In this document: piece after piece, positions 1 through 9,799 of the stretch | Layout: each line of letters begins with the position of its first letter | Numbering within the stretch: position 1 is the stretch's first letter | Notes under the pieces: model-generated | Told to the model about the DNA's origin: nothing | The model's input: only the letters and a program-made list of their open reading frames with translations | Database searches by the model: none | DNA from: Ischnura elegans | Taxonomy: Eukaryota > Arthropoda > Insecta > Odonata > Coenagrionidae | DNA: 64,000 nt | Assembly (NCBI RefSeq): GCF_921293095.1 | Contig: NC_060247.1 | Span: 114,533,111-114,597,110, forward strand | Direction: 5' to 3' | Translations under genes and position numbers: made by a program

Positions 1-937
1 GAAAAATTGTGATCCTCTTTCGAAAATTCCGAGAAATTCGCAATGGCTTCGATTTTCAAACGCTCTGTGCGATTGGAGGATATCATCCGATTTGAATCTG
101 TATTCTACTTCAAAAGCCGCCTAAATAAGCGTATGGTGTAGGTTGCTGAAACACCAGCCGTTAACGACATAAAATAAAATTAATACTTTTATTTTATTTT
201 CATTTACTCTTTTTCTAGTGGTGAATCATGTAATGGATAAAACACAGCTATCGAAGAAATTTACTCCAAAATAATCATACCTAACGCCATATATTGAGAA
301 ATTTAAAAAAAATATTTTTTCCACTTGTTAATGCATTTTTATGAATTTTATTATTATTTCTAACAGCATGTGGTAGTATAATTTGTTACTATGCGTAACT
401 TTTTTGTACCACGTGGAGTGCATGTGGGAATCCAATTGCATGCTGCTGATTGATCACCCCCCGCCAAACACCCTAGAGGTGGTTCCCAGGGTATTATGTA
501 GATGTAGATGTGTGCATTACTCTTGCTATCTGCTATCACTCGCATATCGGCCGGACGGAGGTGGACGGTGCGTGAGGCTGCGAGGCAGTAGCCGCAGCTG
601 CCGATGGAGGAGGTGTAGAGGAGAGGTTTGCGTGGGGTGAAGGAACGAACAGCACACAATGGAGAGCAAGGTGAAAGGAAGAAGAAGAGGGATTGGTGAG
701 GGGGCGTAGAGGGGGGAGGGAGGCAAAATCCCCCCCCCCCTTCTTCCCCTCCGCCCCCGCGGCAGCTGCAAAGAATTGGGGGAAGGCCGAGGTATATGTG
801 CTCGAGTGAGAGAGTTCCCGAGGGGTCACCACAGACAGCTATGGCGAAAAAAGCACACATAACGAAGAAGCGTGAACTTTACGCGTGTAGCACGAATATT
901 ACAGGATTAAGACGAGTCCATAACAAAAAATTATTAC
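1..937. other. No gene; AT-rich then GC/C-rich low complexity
   Basis: Positions 1-360 are AT-rich with nothing recognisable. Positions 470-800 are GC-rich with purine/pyrimidine-skewed runs and a C tract at 730-740. Open frames here on both strands are Pro/Ser/Gly/Arg-rich and fit composition rather than coding. Confidence 0.5.
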
Positions 938-1397
938 TAGGGATGGTCGGATCGGATACCTCGGATCCAAATTTTCCCGGATATTGCCCTTCATCGGATA
1001 CATCAGATCCAAACTCGCGGAAGACATCGGATCTGGATCAGAAAATTTAAATAATAGCTTCAGTGAATGCAACGCCCCATAAGGGTGGAAAGAGTTCCGA
1101 TTCTATCTTCGAATGCGCCGTCGCATGCGATTCTTGTCCTACTCATGAACCGTTTTGTTTGAAAGCTCTAGCAGAGGTTACGCAGGAGAATTTCAGCCAT
1201 GGAAAATAAAAAAGACAACATACTACTGGCACATAGTGCGACTCTTACCAAGAGATTGAACAATCATCGGGGGAATCTCAGCGTCAGGAATTTGAAAATG
1301 CATTTGGATCCGAAAATATCCGATCCGAAAGATCCAGCTCCGAAAATCAAGGATCCGAATCCGGATCCGAAAAAAATCCTGGATCCGTCCATCCCTA
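938..1397. mobile_element. Non-autonomous hAT-type element with GGATCCGA-rich interior
   Basis: The element starts TAGGGATGGTCGGATC and ends with the complement of TAGGGATGGACGGATC. It is flanked by perfect 8-bp direct repeats ATTATTAC at 930-937 and 1398-1405. An 8-bp duplication and TAGGGATG ends fit hAT (Buster-like) transposons. Inside, GGATCCGA or GATCCGAA-type units recur at 940-1045 and, in opposite orientation, at 1305-1390. No transposase is encoded. Confidence 0.8.
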
Positions 1398-1476
1398 ATT
1401 ATTACTTCGGCAGTAACTTAGGTGGAACTGTTGTACTTTCATGATGGATTTGATTTGAACAATCAAAACTTTGTGA

Positions 1477-2052
1477 GTAAATTCTTCCCGGGATTTCATC
1501 CGGGTAATCTCCACAATCTATATCGCTGCCGAAGTTTGGGTCCTTTTCCATCGGCATCAAGGCCGATTTGAGCCCCGATTACGTCGAAACGTCGGCAGCG
1601 ATGGAGATTGAGTAAAATTACCCGGATGTGAGCCCTGATGTCCAGGGGCGCAGCTAGGAATTGAGAGTAGGCGGTTTAGGCAGAACTAATACCCGCCAGG
1701 TCTGAGGGTGTGGAATACCCGCCAGGGTAAGCGGGAGGTGCGGGTACCCTCCCCTAGAAAATTTTTAAGATAAATTGTTCAAAATGGTGAGTTTTACGGA
1801 TTTCTGAAGGATATTTTATCAATCCTTACACTATTCTATTAGTAACGTTAATCCAATCAAGTGAAATGAATTAAAATTAAAAATTTCTCTGAGCTTTGGG
1901 TGGGGTTTATCCCCCAAAAATCCCCCTCGCTGCGCCACTGCTGATGACGATGTGAATCGGCCCTGATGACGACGAAAAAGGATTACGTCGAAACTTCGGC
2001 GGCGATAGAGATTGAGGAAAATTACCCGGATGAAAATCCGAGAAGAATTTAC
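1477..2052. mobile_element. Inverted-repeat (fold-back) MITE, interrupted by a hAT MITE
   Basis: Left end 1477-1537 and right end 1990-2052 are inverted copies of about 60 bp, starting GTAAATTCTTCYCGGRTTTC. A third copy of the terminal motif (CGGCAGCGATGGAGATT, ACCCGGATG) lies inside at 1592-1627. The interior is split by the 298-bp element at 1643-1940. Coding capacity is not seen. The superfamily is unknown. Confidence 0.7.
1643..1940 (+). mobile_element. 298-bp hAT-type MITE, family A (nested)
   Basis: Begins CAGGGGCGCAGCTAGG and ends CTCGCTGCGCCACTG, giving short inverted ends. It is flanked by CTGATGTC (1635-1642) and CTGATGAC (1941-1948), an 8-bp target duplication with one mismatch. 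It has the same body as 29322-29621, with fragments at 24388-24541 and 39971-40125. It landed inside the older inverted-repeat element at 1477-2052. Confidence 0.8.
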
Positions 2053-2424
2053 AGCCACCGTGCGACGGAAAAAAAGTGAGGAACTACAAAACTTTAATTT
2101 CGACAGAAATGTTGAACTTAACCCGAATAATGCGTTTACCCACACTGTGTCACAAAGGATTCTCCACTCGGCCACGATTGACATTGATGCCACCCAAAGC
2201 GCATTTATTTTTCTAAAACTCGCCACTCGCGAGACTGACTGCGAAGCGATCTGAATCTCATGGAGAAATAAGCTACGATTAGGGTTTGCAGACCCTAAAT
2301 TTGAGATTATTAAACTAAAATTTACGGGAAATTTTCCACAAATACTTCACGACCGGTGTCAATACACCCTGCATTTTGCTCATTTACAAAAATGTGCCAG
2401 CTAAGGAGAAAGTGACGAAAATTA
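2053..2424. other. No recognisable feature
   Basis: AT-rich sequence. A short frame reads out of the right arm of the preceding fold-back element on both strands and has no family resemblance. Confidence 0.4.
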
Positions 2425-2625
2425 CCTGTGCCCTTCCTTGCCAAACCGACGGCCAAGGGTTCGAGCCCCGCATGTGTAGGAAGCCCCTTCCCAAGACAAG
2501 GGTTTCTGTGACCATCCCTCGTTGTTTATTAAAACACCCGATTTGAAAACCATTCTGCGCTGTTTTCGGGCGTAATTGAGATTTATAAAAAACAGATAAA
2601 TATATAAATAAAAAACCAGCAGTGG
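2425..2625 (+). mobile_element. tRNA-derived SINE (same family as 61438-61650)
   Basis: Contains a Pol III B-box-like GGTTCGAGCCCC (2458-2469) preceded by CCAAACCGACGGCC. Its body has CCCGATTTGAAAACC and CTGTTTTCGGGCG, shared in order with the copy at 61.4 kb. It ends in an A/T-rich AAATAAAAAA tail near 2620. Confidence 0.55.
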
Positions 2626-2659
2626 CGGAAAATTACCGATAACGTTTAATATACCAATA

Positions 2660-2850
2660 AAATGGAATTCCATACGCAAGATATAACCCTTATATTCGCA
2701 TTAGAGACGATAAAATATGCCCCATTCAGAACACAATTGCACTCCTTACTCGTGCAAGTATTAAACTGAAAATATTGAGAATTCATAGATCGATTTGGGC
2801 TCATCGCGCGCTGCGGACATTTGTGAAAACCTATTCAAGACAGAAACAAG
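2660..2850 (+). repeat. Dispersed repeat, diverged partner of 8990-9220
   Basis: Shares ATTCAGAAC, ATGGATCG-like and CGCGCTGCGRACATTTKTGAAAACC blocks in the same order with 8990-9220. Identity is partial. The family is unknown. Confidence 0.35.
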
Positions 2851-3084
2851 TAGCAGTGAAGTTAACTCCCACGGGACAGGCAAGGGCGTCCATCATTTAC
2901 TCCCCATGGTAGGTGTGAATTGCACATGATCATGGCGGATTCATGGAAGAAAAGTTAAAAGGTGCCGGATAAATAGAGTCCCACCTAAAAGGTGTATTTT
3001 GAAGAATATAAAATACGAGGTGTGATCATAAAATAGAGGGAATTTTAGTTTAAAAAATATATATACGGATTCATCCAACTTAAA

Positions 3085-3440
3085 GTTGTCACATGCAAAA
3101 CAGTCCCCATTAAGACATTATGGGGACTGTTTCACAGGCTTGTGCCACCGCTTTTTCCAATCCTCGACACACTTCTCAAACCCGATCATAGGTATAGTCT
3201 TTAGCTCTATCAGCGATGTTTTAAACGTCATCTATGCTTGTAAAACGACGGTCCTTTCACGAGCTCTCAATTTATAGAAATAGGAAAAAGTCAAACGGAG
3301 CTATATCTGGCGAATATGGAGGATTGGGAAAGGTTACATTATTGTTTTTGACCATAAATTCACACTCAAGCGATGGAGTGTCAGCCAAAAATCGCGGAGC
3401 TCATAAAAACATGTATATATTGGCGGCGGCCACAGACAAA
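3085..3440 (-). pseudogene. Degraded mariner transposase, C-terminal part
   Basis: Conceptual translation of the minus strand, with frameshifts and stops, gives NPPYSPDIAPFDFFLF, then KDRRFTSIDDV, then TFKTSLIELKTIPMIGFEKCVEDWKKRWHK. This matches the last catalytic Asp region (YSPDLAPxDF) and the C-terminal FEKCFEDWKKRWHKC block of mariner-family Tc1/mariner transposases. The N-terminal half with the first catalytic Asp was not found next to it. Non-functional. Confidence 0.75.
3096..3131. repeat. Hairpin beside the mariner remnant
   Basis: AAACAGTCCCCAT and ATGGGGACTGTTT form a 13-bp inverted repeat around a 10-base loop, at the 3' edge of the mariner fossil. Confidence 0.6.
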
Positions 3441-4091
3441 GTAAACAATGAATGCAGCTGACAATTTTATCATATTTCAGGGGCATGTGTACCAATGTAA
3501 TACAAATTGACAATTGAACTCAAGTAATATTTTTTTCTGAAAACACCTCCTAATAATAGTAAATAAAATAATCGCGATCAGTAATATGAGTGCGGTTCCT
3601 CAGGTGTCTTGACACAAAAAATTGCGGATTATTTTTCTAACCGATGACTTCGATAAACTCATTATGGGGTTGAATGGGACGTAAGACTGGAGAGAGCCTA
3701 AGAAAAGGCGACGAGAGGGTCGCTAGAAATGAGAAAAGTACGAGGCGCCGAAGACATTTACGAGGCGGAAGTAGAGGAGCGACAGATAACGAGAAATAAT
3801 CGAAAGATGTAGGCCGCCGCTGATTGGTTGGCGTAGGGAATTGGAAAAGGGAGGACAACAATGAGGGAGGGGATCGGGGGATAGAGGGGAGGAGGAGGAA
3901 AACTCTCATCACTTTACGTCACAGATAGATTCACACCCACATTCATCTGGCCGATTCGCTTGATGGCAGCCATTAACCCCAACAATATTAACCAGAGATC
4001 GATGAAGCAGAAGGTAGCCATAATAGACTGGCTCACATTTTTTTTTACTACTGTCGAACGAGATATTATTATTAATAAAGTATTCTACCGG
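3441..4091. other. No gene recognised
   Basis: Minus-strand frames at 3637-3912 are Ser/Pro/Leu-rich over a purine-rich stretch and match no family. Nothing else is supported. Confidence 0.4.
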
Positions 4092-4575
4092 TAAAGTAAT
4101 GTTTACAAGGAGCATTTTGCAGATTATTCCGCCCTGTCTGCCCTCACAATTTGAACTTCCGTCTTCCTTTCACTGTAAAGCCTCTATCCTGTCATTCCAT
4201 CCAAAAAAACCCTATTCTCTTCCTTCCTCTCCCTCTTTTATGTAACATTCTACCCTCTTACACTGTTTTCAACATCCCCTCCCCGATAGGTACTCGCGCC
4301 ATCCAAATCTTCGTTCAGAAGCACCCACCATATCCAGACCTTCGCTCCTCATCTTCTCCGTTCACTTAACCTTCTCCATTCTCCTCCACACCCACACCTC
4401 AAACGCCTCCAGTCTCGTCCTCCTTCCTGAGTGTCCATGTTACTACATTATAAATCGCTACACTTCAGATAAGGCTGTCCACTAGCCTTTTCTACATACT
4501 CCTACATTACGATCCCCACATCAACTCTTTCCTGTTCATGATCTCCTCCTTTACTAACGCAACTTCAATGCGATT
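4092..4575 (-). pseudogene. RTE-like LINE fragment, reverse-transcriptase C-terminal region
   Basis: Minus-strand translation across frameshifts gives VKEEIMNRKELMW, then VATYNVVTWTLRKEDE-like sequence, then RLEAFEVWVWRRMEKVK, then KRGRGRKRIGFF. These are successive motifs of the C-terminal region of endonuclease-reverse-transcriptase LINEs (canonically ALYGSETWT, RLEAFEMW.WRRM, KRGRGRPR). Multiple frame breaks show it is dead. It is one of six fragments of this type in the window, all from the 3' part. Confidence 0.7.
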
Positions 4576-4699
4576 TAGGTAGAAAAATTTGTGAGGAAAG
4601 TACAAAGTGATTTTATTTTATCATGCATAACTTCCACAAAGTTAATTCACCAACCATCAACTTCAAATGAAAATTAGAGATATGTAATTTTCGTTTTTC

Positions 4700-4920
4700 G
4701 AATTGTCTTTCTCTTTTCCCTGAAAACTTCATGACGTCACTGACTCTTGTCGAGCGGTCTTGACTCTCACCGCCTCTCCATTACTTCTCGGCCTCGTGTA
4801 TCCGTCTCACGTGTATCATTGTTTAAAGCACTCTTATGAGCGATATTTTCCGCCCAAGGTTGGGTCCTTCTGAGCCACTGGCAAATTTTCCATTTTTTTC
4901 ATTTTCAGGTTATGAGGAAA
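4700..4920 (+). repeat. Dispersed repeat containing a CRE palindrome, partner at 19700-19960
   Basis: Shares TGACGTCAC followed by CTCACYGC, TCTCCATTRCTTCTC and CCTCGYGT-type blocks with 19756-19830. TGACGTCA lies near 4733. It is probably a diverged repeat copy. Function is unknown. Confidence 0.35.
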
Positions 4921-5309
4921 TGGCTGAATGAAGATGAATTTCTTTCGTTATCACTTATCTTTCCGATTCATCTACGGAATTGTCTTAATGAATCTCGATT
5001 TCGGATCAGGATGAACAACTCCATGGGATAAGCACCACAAAAAATATTAAGTAACACACAAAAAAAATTGGTAGCCAACACTTATGCAGAGGCAAAGTGG
5101 AACCGTGTAAGAGTGTTTCATATGATCAACTTTGCCCCAAACATCAGCTGGAGTCTCTGACGTACCGATTCCTGTCCACCCTGCCAAAGAGTTCAAAATG
5201 CAAACAAGTGGGTGATTTCGTGAAAAATATATAAAAATGATGATTGCCGCATCATTTTTTTTAAATTCACGAAATATGACAAGTTGGGAATGATATCAAT
5301 TGTACTAGC
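4921..5309. other. No recognisable feature
   Basis: AT-rich unique-looking sequence with no coding or repeat signal that I can support. Confidence 0.4.
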
Positions 5310-5560
5310 TTGGCTAATAGCCAGATATTTGCTCCATGGTACTTGCTTGATAAGCTGGTTGCTATACTGATATTATTGAAATCGCGGGTCAAAATATCTT
5401 CCTCCAAGGGCTTCATAACTATTTTCGACCCGCAGGGAAGAAGGTCCTCCTTCGATGCACGAATGTTTGTTATTATTTGCGTCGGGGCTGTAATTCAGCG
5501 GCACTGTCAACTCCGGACTCAGAAAATTCCTAAGGTGGGTGGTGTTGATTCACTGTTCAT
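5310..5560 (+). repeat. Dispersed repeat, inverted copy of 7400-7560
   Basis: The plus strand here and the minus strand of 7400-7560 align over about 150 bp. Shared blocks include TATACTGAT, GAAATCGCGGG, GGGCTTCA, CAGGGAAGAAGG, CGATGCACG and TTCAGCGGCA. Translations of both share SSSxGF and QGRRxSxDAR, as the DNA similarity predicts. The second copy adjoins a tRNA-like B box, so this may be the body of a SINE. Confidence 0.5.
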
Positions 5561-6088
5561 TCAATTCAATTCATTGGGTGGTAAGATTTTTGTGTCCTAG
5601 ACTGTACATTTTAATATTTATTACCCGTCACAGCTAAAGGTGGGGGATCCTTCAAGATATTTTTTTTGCATATTAAACTAATTCCATACTAAAACAAATA
5701 TATTTTAGATAGGCAAGTTAGATCTTTGAAGAATTCGGGCATGCTGTAACGCATAAAATTCAGCCCACTTTCTCACGAAAAACGGATGATATATCGAGGC
5801 ACATATCTTTCCTTGGCAACTCATCTAGCCTTGGATGATCTTAAGAGGACGAGAAAGACAAATTAGGTCAGTCGCGCACTCGAGAGACAGGTGCGACCGA
5901 ATCAAATCAAGAATATCACTTATTAAAAAAAGAACTTCTCGATTATAAAACGTACTTATCATTCGATTAGGTTCCGAAAAAAGAATTGGTCTTATCTTCA
6001 AAAAAATACCATCGCCAGGACCGATTAGAATGTAATGATCGTAATTAAAACGTGAGGGAATTTAAAAACAATAAGAATGGGGCCATAC
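5561..6088. other. No recognisable feature
   Basis: AT-rich, with no supported gene or repeat. Confidence 0.4.
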
Positions 6089-6657
6089 CATTGGCGGATC
6101 TATTGGTGGGGGGGGGGATATTTAGGGGCTAAGGGGCTAGGAGCTTTACCCCCCTTGGGCTGAAACACACACTTGATAAAATCGAAGTGCTTGGGGGTAA
6201 CCACTTTATACAAAAGTATTTCGTTATATTTTCCCACTGAAACGAATTGAAATACTATCGTAATGCAGCGATAGAATTAATTTTCTTATCACTACTTCAG
6301 TATTGTTTACTTTCTTTATTCTTCTTAATCTTTTTAAGTACAAAAAAAATATATAATCTTCCGTGTTCTCTCTCTTTCGTCCAAATAAACAACAACCCAT
6401 TATTGTTTTTTTCCACGACAACTTTTATACGTGGAGTTATTGAGGATTTTCTATTCCATTTATAACATACACGTCAATACAAATTAGCTCTTAACTTAGG
6501 GCATATTTTACACGTTTTTGGTATGTTAAACTCCAGTGGTAGATCCAGAGAGGGGTTAGGGGGTGCTATAGCCCCCCCCCCCCTTGGGTATTCAATGTAC
6601 ACTACACACAATCGTAATCTTATCCCTCCCCCTTTTCCCTATCCTGGACCGCCACTG
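6089..6657. mobile_element. hAT-type MITE with duplicated end, family F
   Basis: Ends are CATTGGCGGATC and the complement of CAGTGGCGGTCCAG. Flanks GGCCATAC (6081-6088) and GCCCATAC (6658-6665) form an 8-bp duplication with one mismatch. An extra left-end-like sequence (CAGTGGTAGATCCAGAG) sits at 6534, so the element is a composite or contains a nested relative. G and C tracts occur at 6109-6118 and 6573-6584. A related copy is at 61782-61949. Confidence 0.65.
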
Positions 6658-6779
6658 GCCCATACCATGTAGTCCCCATGCGTAATAGCGTCACATAGGA
6701 AAGCGCAGCATTCCGCGATATCTTCTTTCATACGCGGCGCTTTGATGAGCAGGCGACTTCAATGCCTCGCAGCCACTCA

Positions 6780-6862
6780 CCCTGGCGGCAAATTGAATAA
6801 ACACTCTCTCTCCTCTCGGACGAACAAAGAGAGGAATAGAGAGAGAGAGAAAGAGAGCGAAT
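6780..6862 (+). repeat. Purine microsatellite (AG-rich)
   Basis: An imperfect GA/GAGA run peaks at 6837-6856, preceded by a pyrimidine-rich CTCTCTC stretch that could pair with it. Low complexity. Confidence 0.6.
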
Positions 6863-7086
6863 GGGAAGAGGCGGGGATGGAAACAAAATCAGATTTGATG
6901 GCAACGTAGTGAACATGAACACATTATCGCTCTCTCCGAAATGTTATCCCGAGAAAAAAATAACATTTGCAACATTGCTTGCTAACATCTGGTACCGTGA
7001 GCCTCGGTACAATTGCCACGGGAAGTCAGGAACCTGGATAGCGGAGGATATCACGTTGAATTGTGCAAGGAAAGGAGTTCATGATA

Positions 7087-7313
7087 TGTTAAATAAAAAC
7101 TTTTGTGCTATGTCGCCGCGTCAATTTTCGAGGGCTCCAACGTTTTCCGACCTATGCTGGTCGCTTTTTCTAGAGAATCTGATGAAGTAGGCATTTTTTC
7201 TACTTCATCAGATGGAATTTTTCCAATTTCATCAGATTCATGAGAGAGCAGGAACGCGTTGGGGCCACCCGAAAATTGACGCGGCGACATAGCCCAAAAG
7301 GTTTTACTTAACA
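7087..7313. mobile_element. 227-bp terminal-inverted-repeat MITE
   Basis: Left arm 7087-7130 and right arm 7270-7313 are about 44-bp inverted repeats sharing GCTATGTCGCCGCGTCAATT and flanking bases, with few mismatches. A second inner inverted pair (TCTGATGAAGTAG and CTACTTCATCAGA) lies at about 7178-7213. No target duplication is obvious beyond short TGA-like matches. Confidence 0.7.
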
Positions 7314-7399
7314 TGACAAGTACCCGCGAGAGGTCATGGTAGTCTATTATTTTTAATCTAGGACACAAAAATCTTAACACCCAGGAGTCGATAATATCC

Positions 7400-7670
7400 C
7401 GAGTAGACGCCGAATTGGCAATGCCGCTGAACCACCCCCCCGCAGCAAAGAGTAACGAACAATCCGTGCATCGATTGAAGGCCTTCTTCCCTGACAGTTG
7501 AAAGGAGTGTTGAAGCCCGTGGACGAAGACATTATGGCCCGCGATTTCATAAGATCAGTATAGGCCAGGAAAGAACCCGCTGGGTAGAGTTGACAACCCG
7601 GAAAGCCAAAGGTCCGAGGTTCGATTCCCGGTTTAGGAGAATGTTTTCCGTGACAATTCATGTATGTACA
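7400..7670 (+). mobile_element. tRNA-like SINE remnant
   Basis: Contains a clear B-box GGTTCGATTCCCGG at about 7618-7631, preceded by CTGGGTAGAGTTGACAACCC, resembling the A-box/D-arm and anticodon region of a tRNA. The segment 7400-7560 recurs inverted at 5310-5560. No full cloverleaf with paired acceptor is visible, so it is not called as a tRNA gene. Confidence 0.5.
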
Positions 7671-7734
7671 ACATTAATTTAGTTATACGAATAGCAATTG
7701 GGTTAGCCTATATTTAAAAGCTTATTTTCCCACA

Positions 7735-8215
7735 TGGAAGGATCTACTAACAGCAGGCAATTCAAACATAGAAGTAAGAAAACACTTGATTAGAACTCCT
7801 ACTTGGAGTATGCTTCTCTACGAAAGTGAAGCACGGACGATGAAACAGGAGAGATTTGGAGGCATTTGACAAACGGTGCTATAAAGGGATGATGAGGATC
7901 AAATGGATCGACCGAAGAAGTAATGAGGAAGTACTAAGAAAAGTAGGAGAGAAGCTTCATGAAAACCTTGATAAGAAGATGAAAAATCCTAATCGGCCAT
8001 AACTTGAGATAGGATGGCTTGGTGAAGACGATCCTCGAGGTGCAAGCAGGAACGGAAAAAGAAAACCTCGAATAAAAAATGTATGGAACAGGCAAAGGAG
8101 GATGATAAGCAGAATTACGTAAGTGTGAGAGGATTAGCCGATTGGAGAATTGAGAGAAGAGCTGCGCCCAACCAATCTCAGGAGTGACGTCCAGTAATGA
8201 GGATGATAGTGAAAA
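7735..8215 (+). pseudogene. RTE-like LINE 3' fragment
   Basis: Plus-strand frames give KDLLTAGNSNIEVRKHLIRT, then WSMLLYESEARTMKQE, CYKGMMRIKWIDRRSNEEVL, then GKRKPRIKNVW and IERRAAPNQSQE near 8160. The order matches the C-terminal region of RTE-like endonuclease/reverse-transcriptase proteins up to the usual EWRAA-NQS terminus. Stops and frameshifts show decay. The catalytic RT core is missing, as expected for 5' truncation. Confidence 0.75.
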
Positions 8216-8424
8216 TAAAAGTATTACACTTTGTATAAAAAGGTTCCAAATTTACGTATAACAGGAACGACCCAGGGTTAAAATCATAGCTATATTTTAG
8301 GTATAAGATTATGAATACAAAATTGACTACAGGGGGTAGGTATTGGAGAAAGTTAAGAGAGGCATTGTTGAGGACTTATAAGCCAGTTCAAAAGTAGTAC
8401 TTGGAGTAGCGTGAAGTCCAAATG

Positions 8425-8640
8425 GGTTGTGTATAGCGCAACAGGCAGAGTCCCTGGTTCAAGTGCCGGGTGAAACCCAGCACCACAAATTCTCTATGAC
8501 CGAGGTGACCCAGGGAAAGGAACTAAACCTCTCCTAAACAAGGAACTTTCACATACTCGTAGCTTAATTTAGATTGAGCTTTACCCTCTCCCGTCCTAAT
8601 TAACCTTCGGATTGCATCAATGAATAAGTGACTGACGAAA
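8425..8640 (+). mobile_element. tRNA-derived SINE (family shared with 46700-46945)
   Basis: The B-box-like CTGGTTCAAGTGCCGG at 8453-8468 is followed by a body with GACCCAGGGAAAGGAA and TTTACCCTCTCCCG. The matching order at 46.8 kb is GGCCCAGGAAAAGGAA and CTACCCTCACC. The two copies diverge substantially. Confidence 0.55.
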
Positions 8641-8989
8641 CCTAAAAATGAGATATGCTCCTTCTGTTTCGAAAAACTACAAATGTATAACACTGGCAAA
8701 CAGAAAAAATGATAATTAAAAAATAGAAAAATTTATGAGCAATCGGTAACCTCAAAATGAAATAGCAACAAAAATGTCATAAAAAGCTACTGCGGATATT
8801 AATATAACATTTCTGGTTTCCTAGAGATCCCTTCGCAAGATGCTAAATGTAGTAGCTGCTCCCGCTGATATTCCACCCACCCGGATAAAAAAACTGAACA
8901 ATGGAAAAGAGAAATACTAACGAATATTGCAACAAAAGTTTCTCCGGTCGGCCAATATATGTGTTGTCAAACAGCGCGCATTTAAAGGG

Positions 8990-9220
8990 GTTTGCAATGG
9001 TCGCAGGCGGGCAGAACGATTAAATTTTCAAGGAGAAATTTATATAATCTGGACGATGTAATCAATCAAATTCAGAACTTATCAATGCTATTACTCACAT
9101 TTGCAAATACTCCACGGCAAATACTAGCAATAAATGGATCGCTTTGCTATTCAACGAGTCACCGCGCTGCGAACATTTTTGAAAACCGACCACAATTCGA
9201 TCGAAGTGGCAACGTAAATA
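8990..9220 (+). repeat. Dispersed repeat, partner of 2660-2850
   Basis: See 2660-2850 for the shared blocks; here they are at 9070-9190 (CACCGCGCTGCGAACATT at 9162). A 125-codon open frame overlaps it (8992-9369) with no recognised family. Its bias and the repeat status argue against a host gene. Confidence 0.35.
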
Positions 9221-9559
9221 AACTTCTAAGGAACGGACGATGTAGTCTCCTAGGAAAAAGTCCGCAGGCAAGTCTCATCACAGTCGACGCCAAAACACAC
9301 GCGCTCCAGACAGCCACCCAAAACAAACGATCCACGCCATATTTCCCGAAAATATTGAAAGAAAAATAAATGAAAACATTTTTTCTCTCTCTTTCTCCAA
9401 GGCGAAAAAGTTTGGGCGATGATAGCGGATATGATGGAAAATCGAGACCGTAAGAATTCGAAAAAATCGTGCCCACAAAAAAAAGAGGTTATTATTATTA
9501 TCATATAAATATTTAAGTCCTCACAAGTTTGGGCGAAAAAAGGAGCCTTCTGTAAATCT

Positions 9560-9790
9560 GTAAGGGACGAGTGAACAACTTAATCAGCGACATTCTGAGT
9601 GAGACACGGTGGTCTTATGAGGAAAATCGTCGAAGTGTAGAGGAAGAACGGCCAAGTACACAGGCCTCGAATGAGTTAGGCACGACAAGTCATCGAGGAC
9701 GTAAAATAGAGGAGTTGAGTAAATAAGATTATCTGCCAGATGGGTTGAGTGGAGAGCGGCGTCAAAGCAATTTCATCATCGTACATGACA
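9560..9790 (+). pseudogene. RTE-like LINE C-terminal fragment
   Basis: Translation across breaks reads GGLMRKIVEV, RPRMSYARQVIEDVK-like, then VEWRAASKQ. This is the terminal IGHxLRHxGLxxxIVEG, GRPRxSY, EWRAASNQS signature of RTE-like LINE ORF2 proteins. Stops interrupt it. Confidence 0.65.
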
Positions 9791-9799
9791 TTAACGATG

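Noticed and set aside
360..860. 166-codon minus frame and neighbouring frames in a C-rich tract.
   Set aside because: Pro/Gly/Ser/Cys-rich composition over a low-complexity stretch, overlapping frames on both strands, no family or splice signals.
8992..9476. Overlapping 125-codon plus and 105-codon minus frames.
   Set aside because: They overlap a dispersed repeat and each other; no recognised motif.
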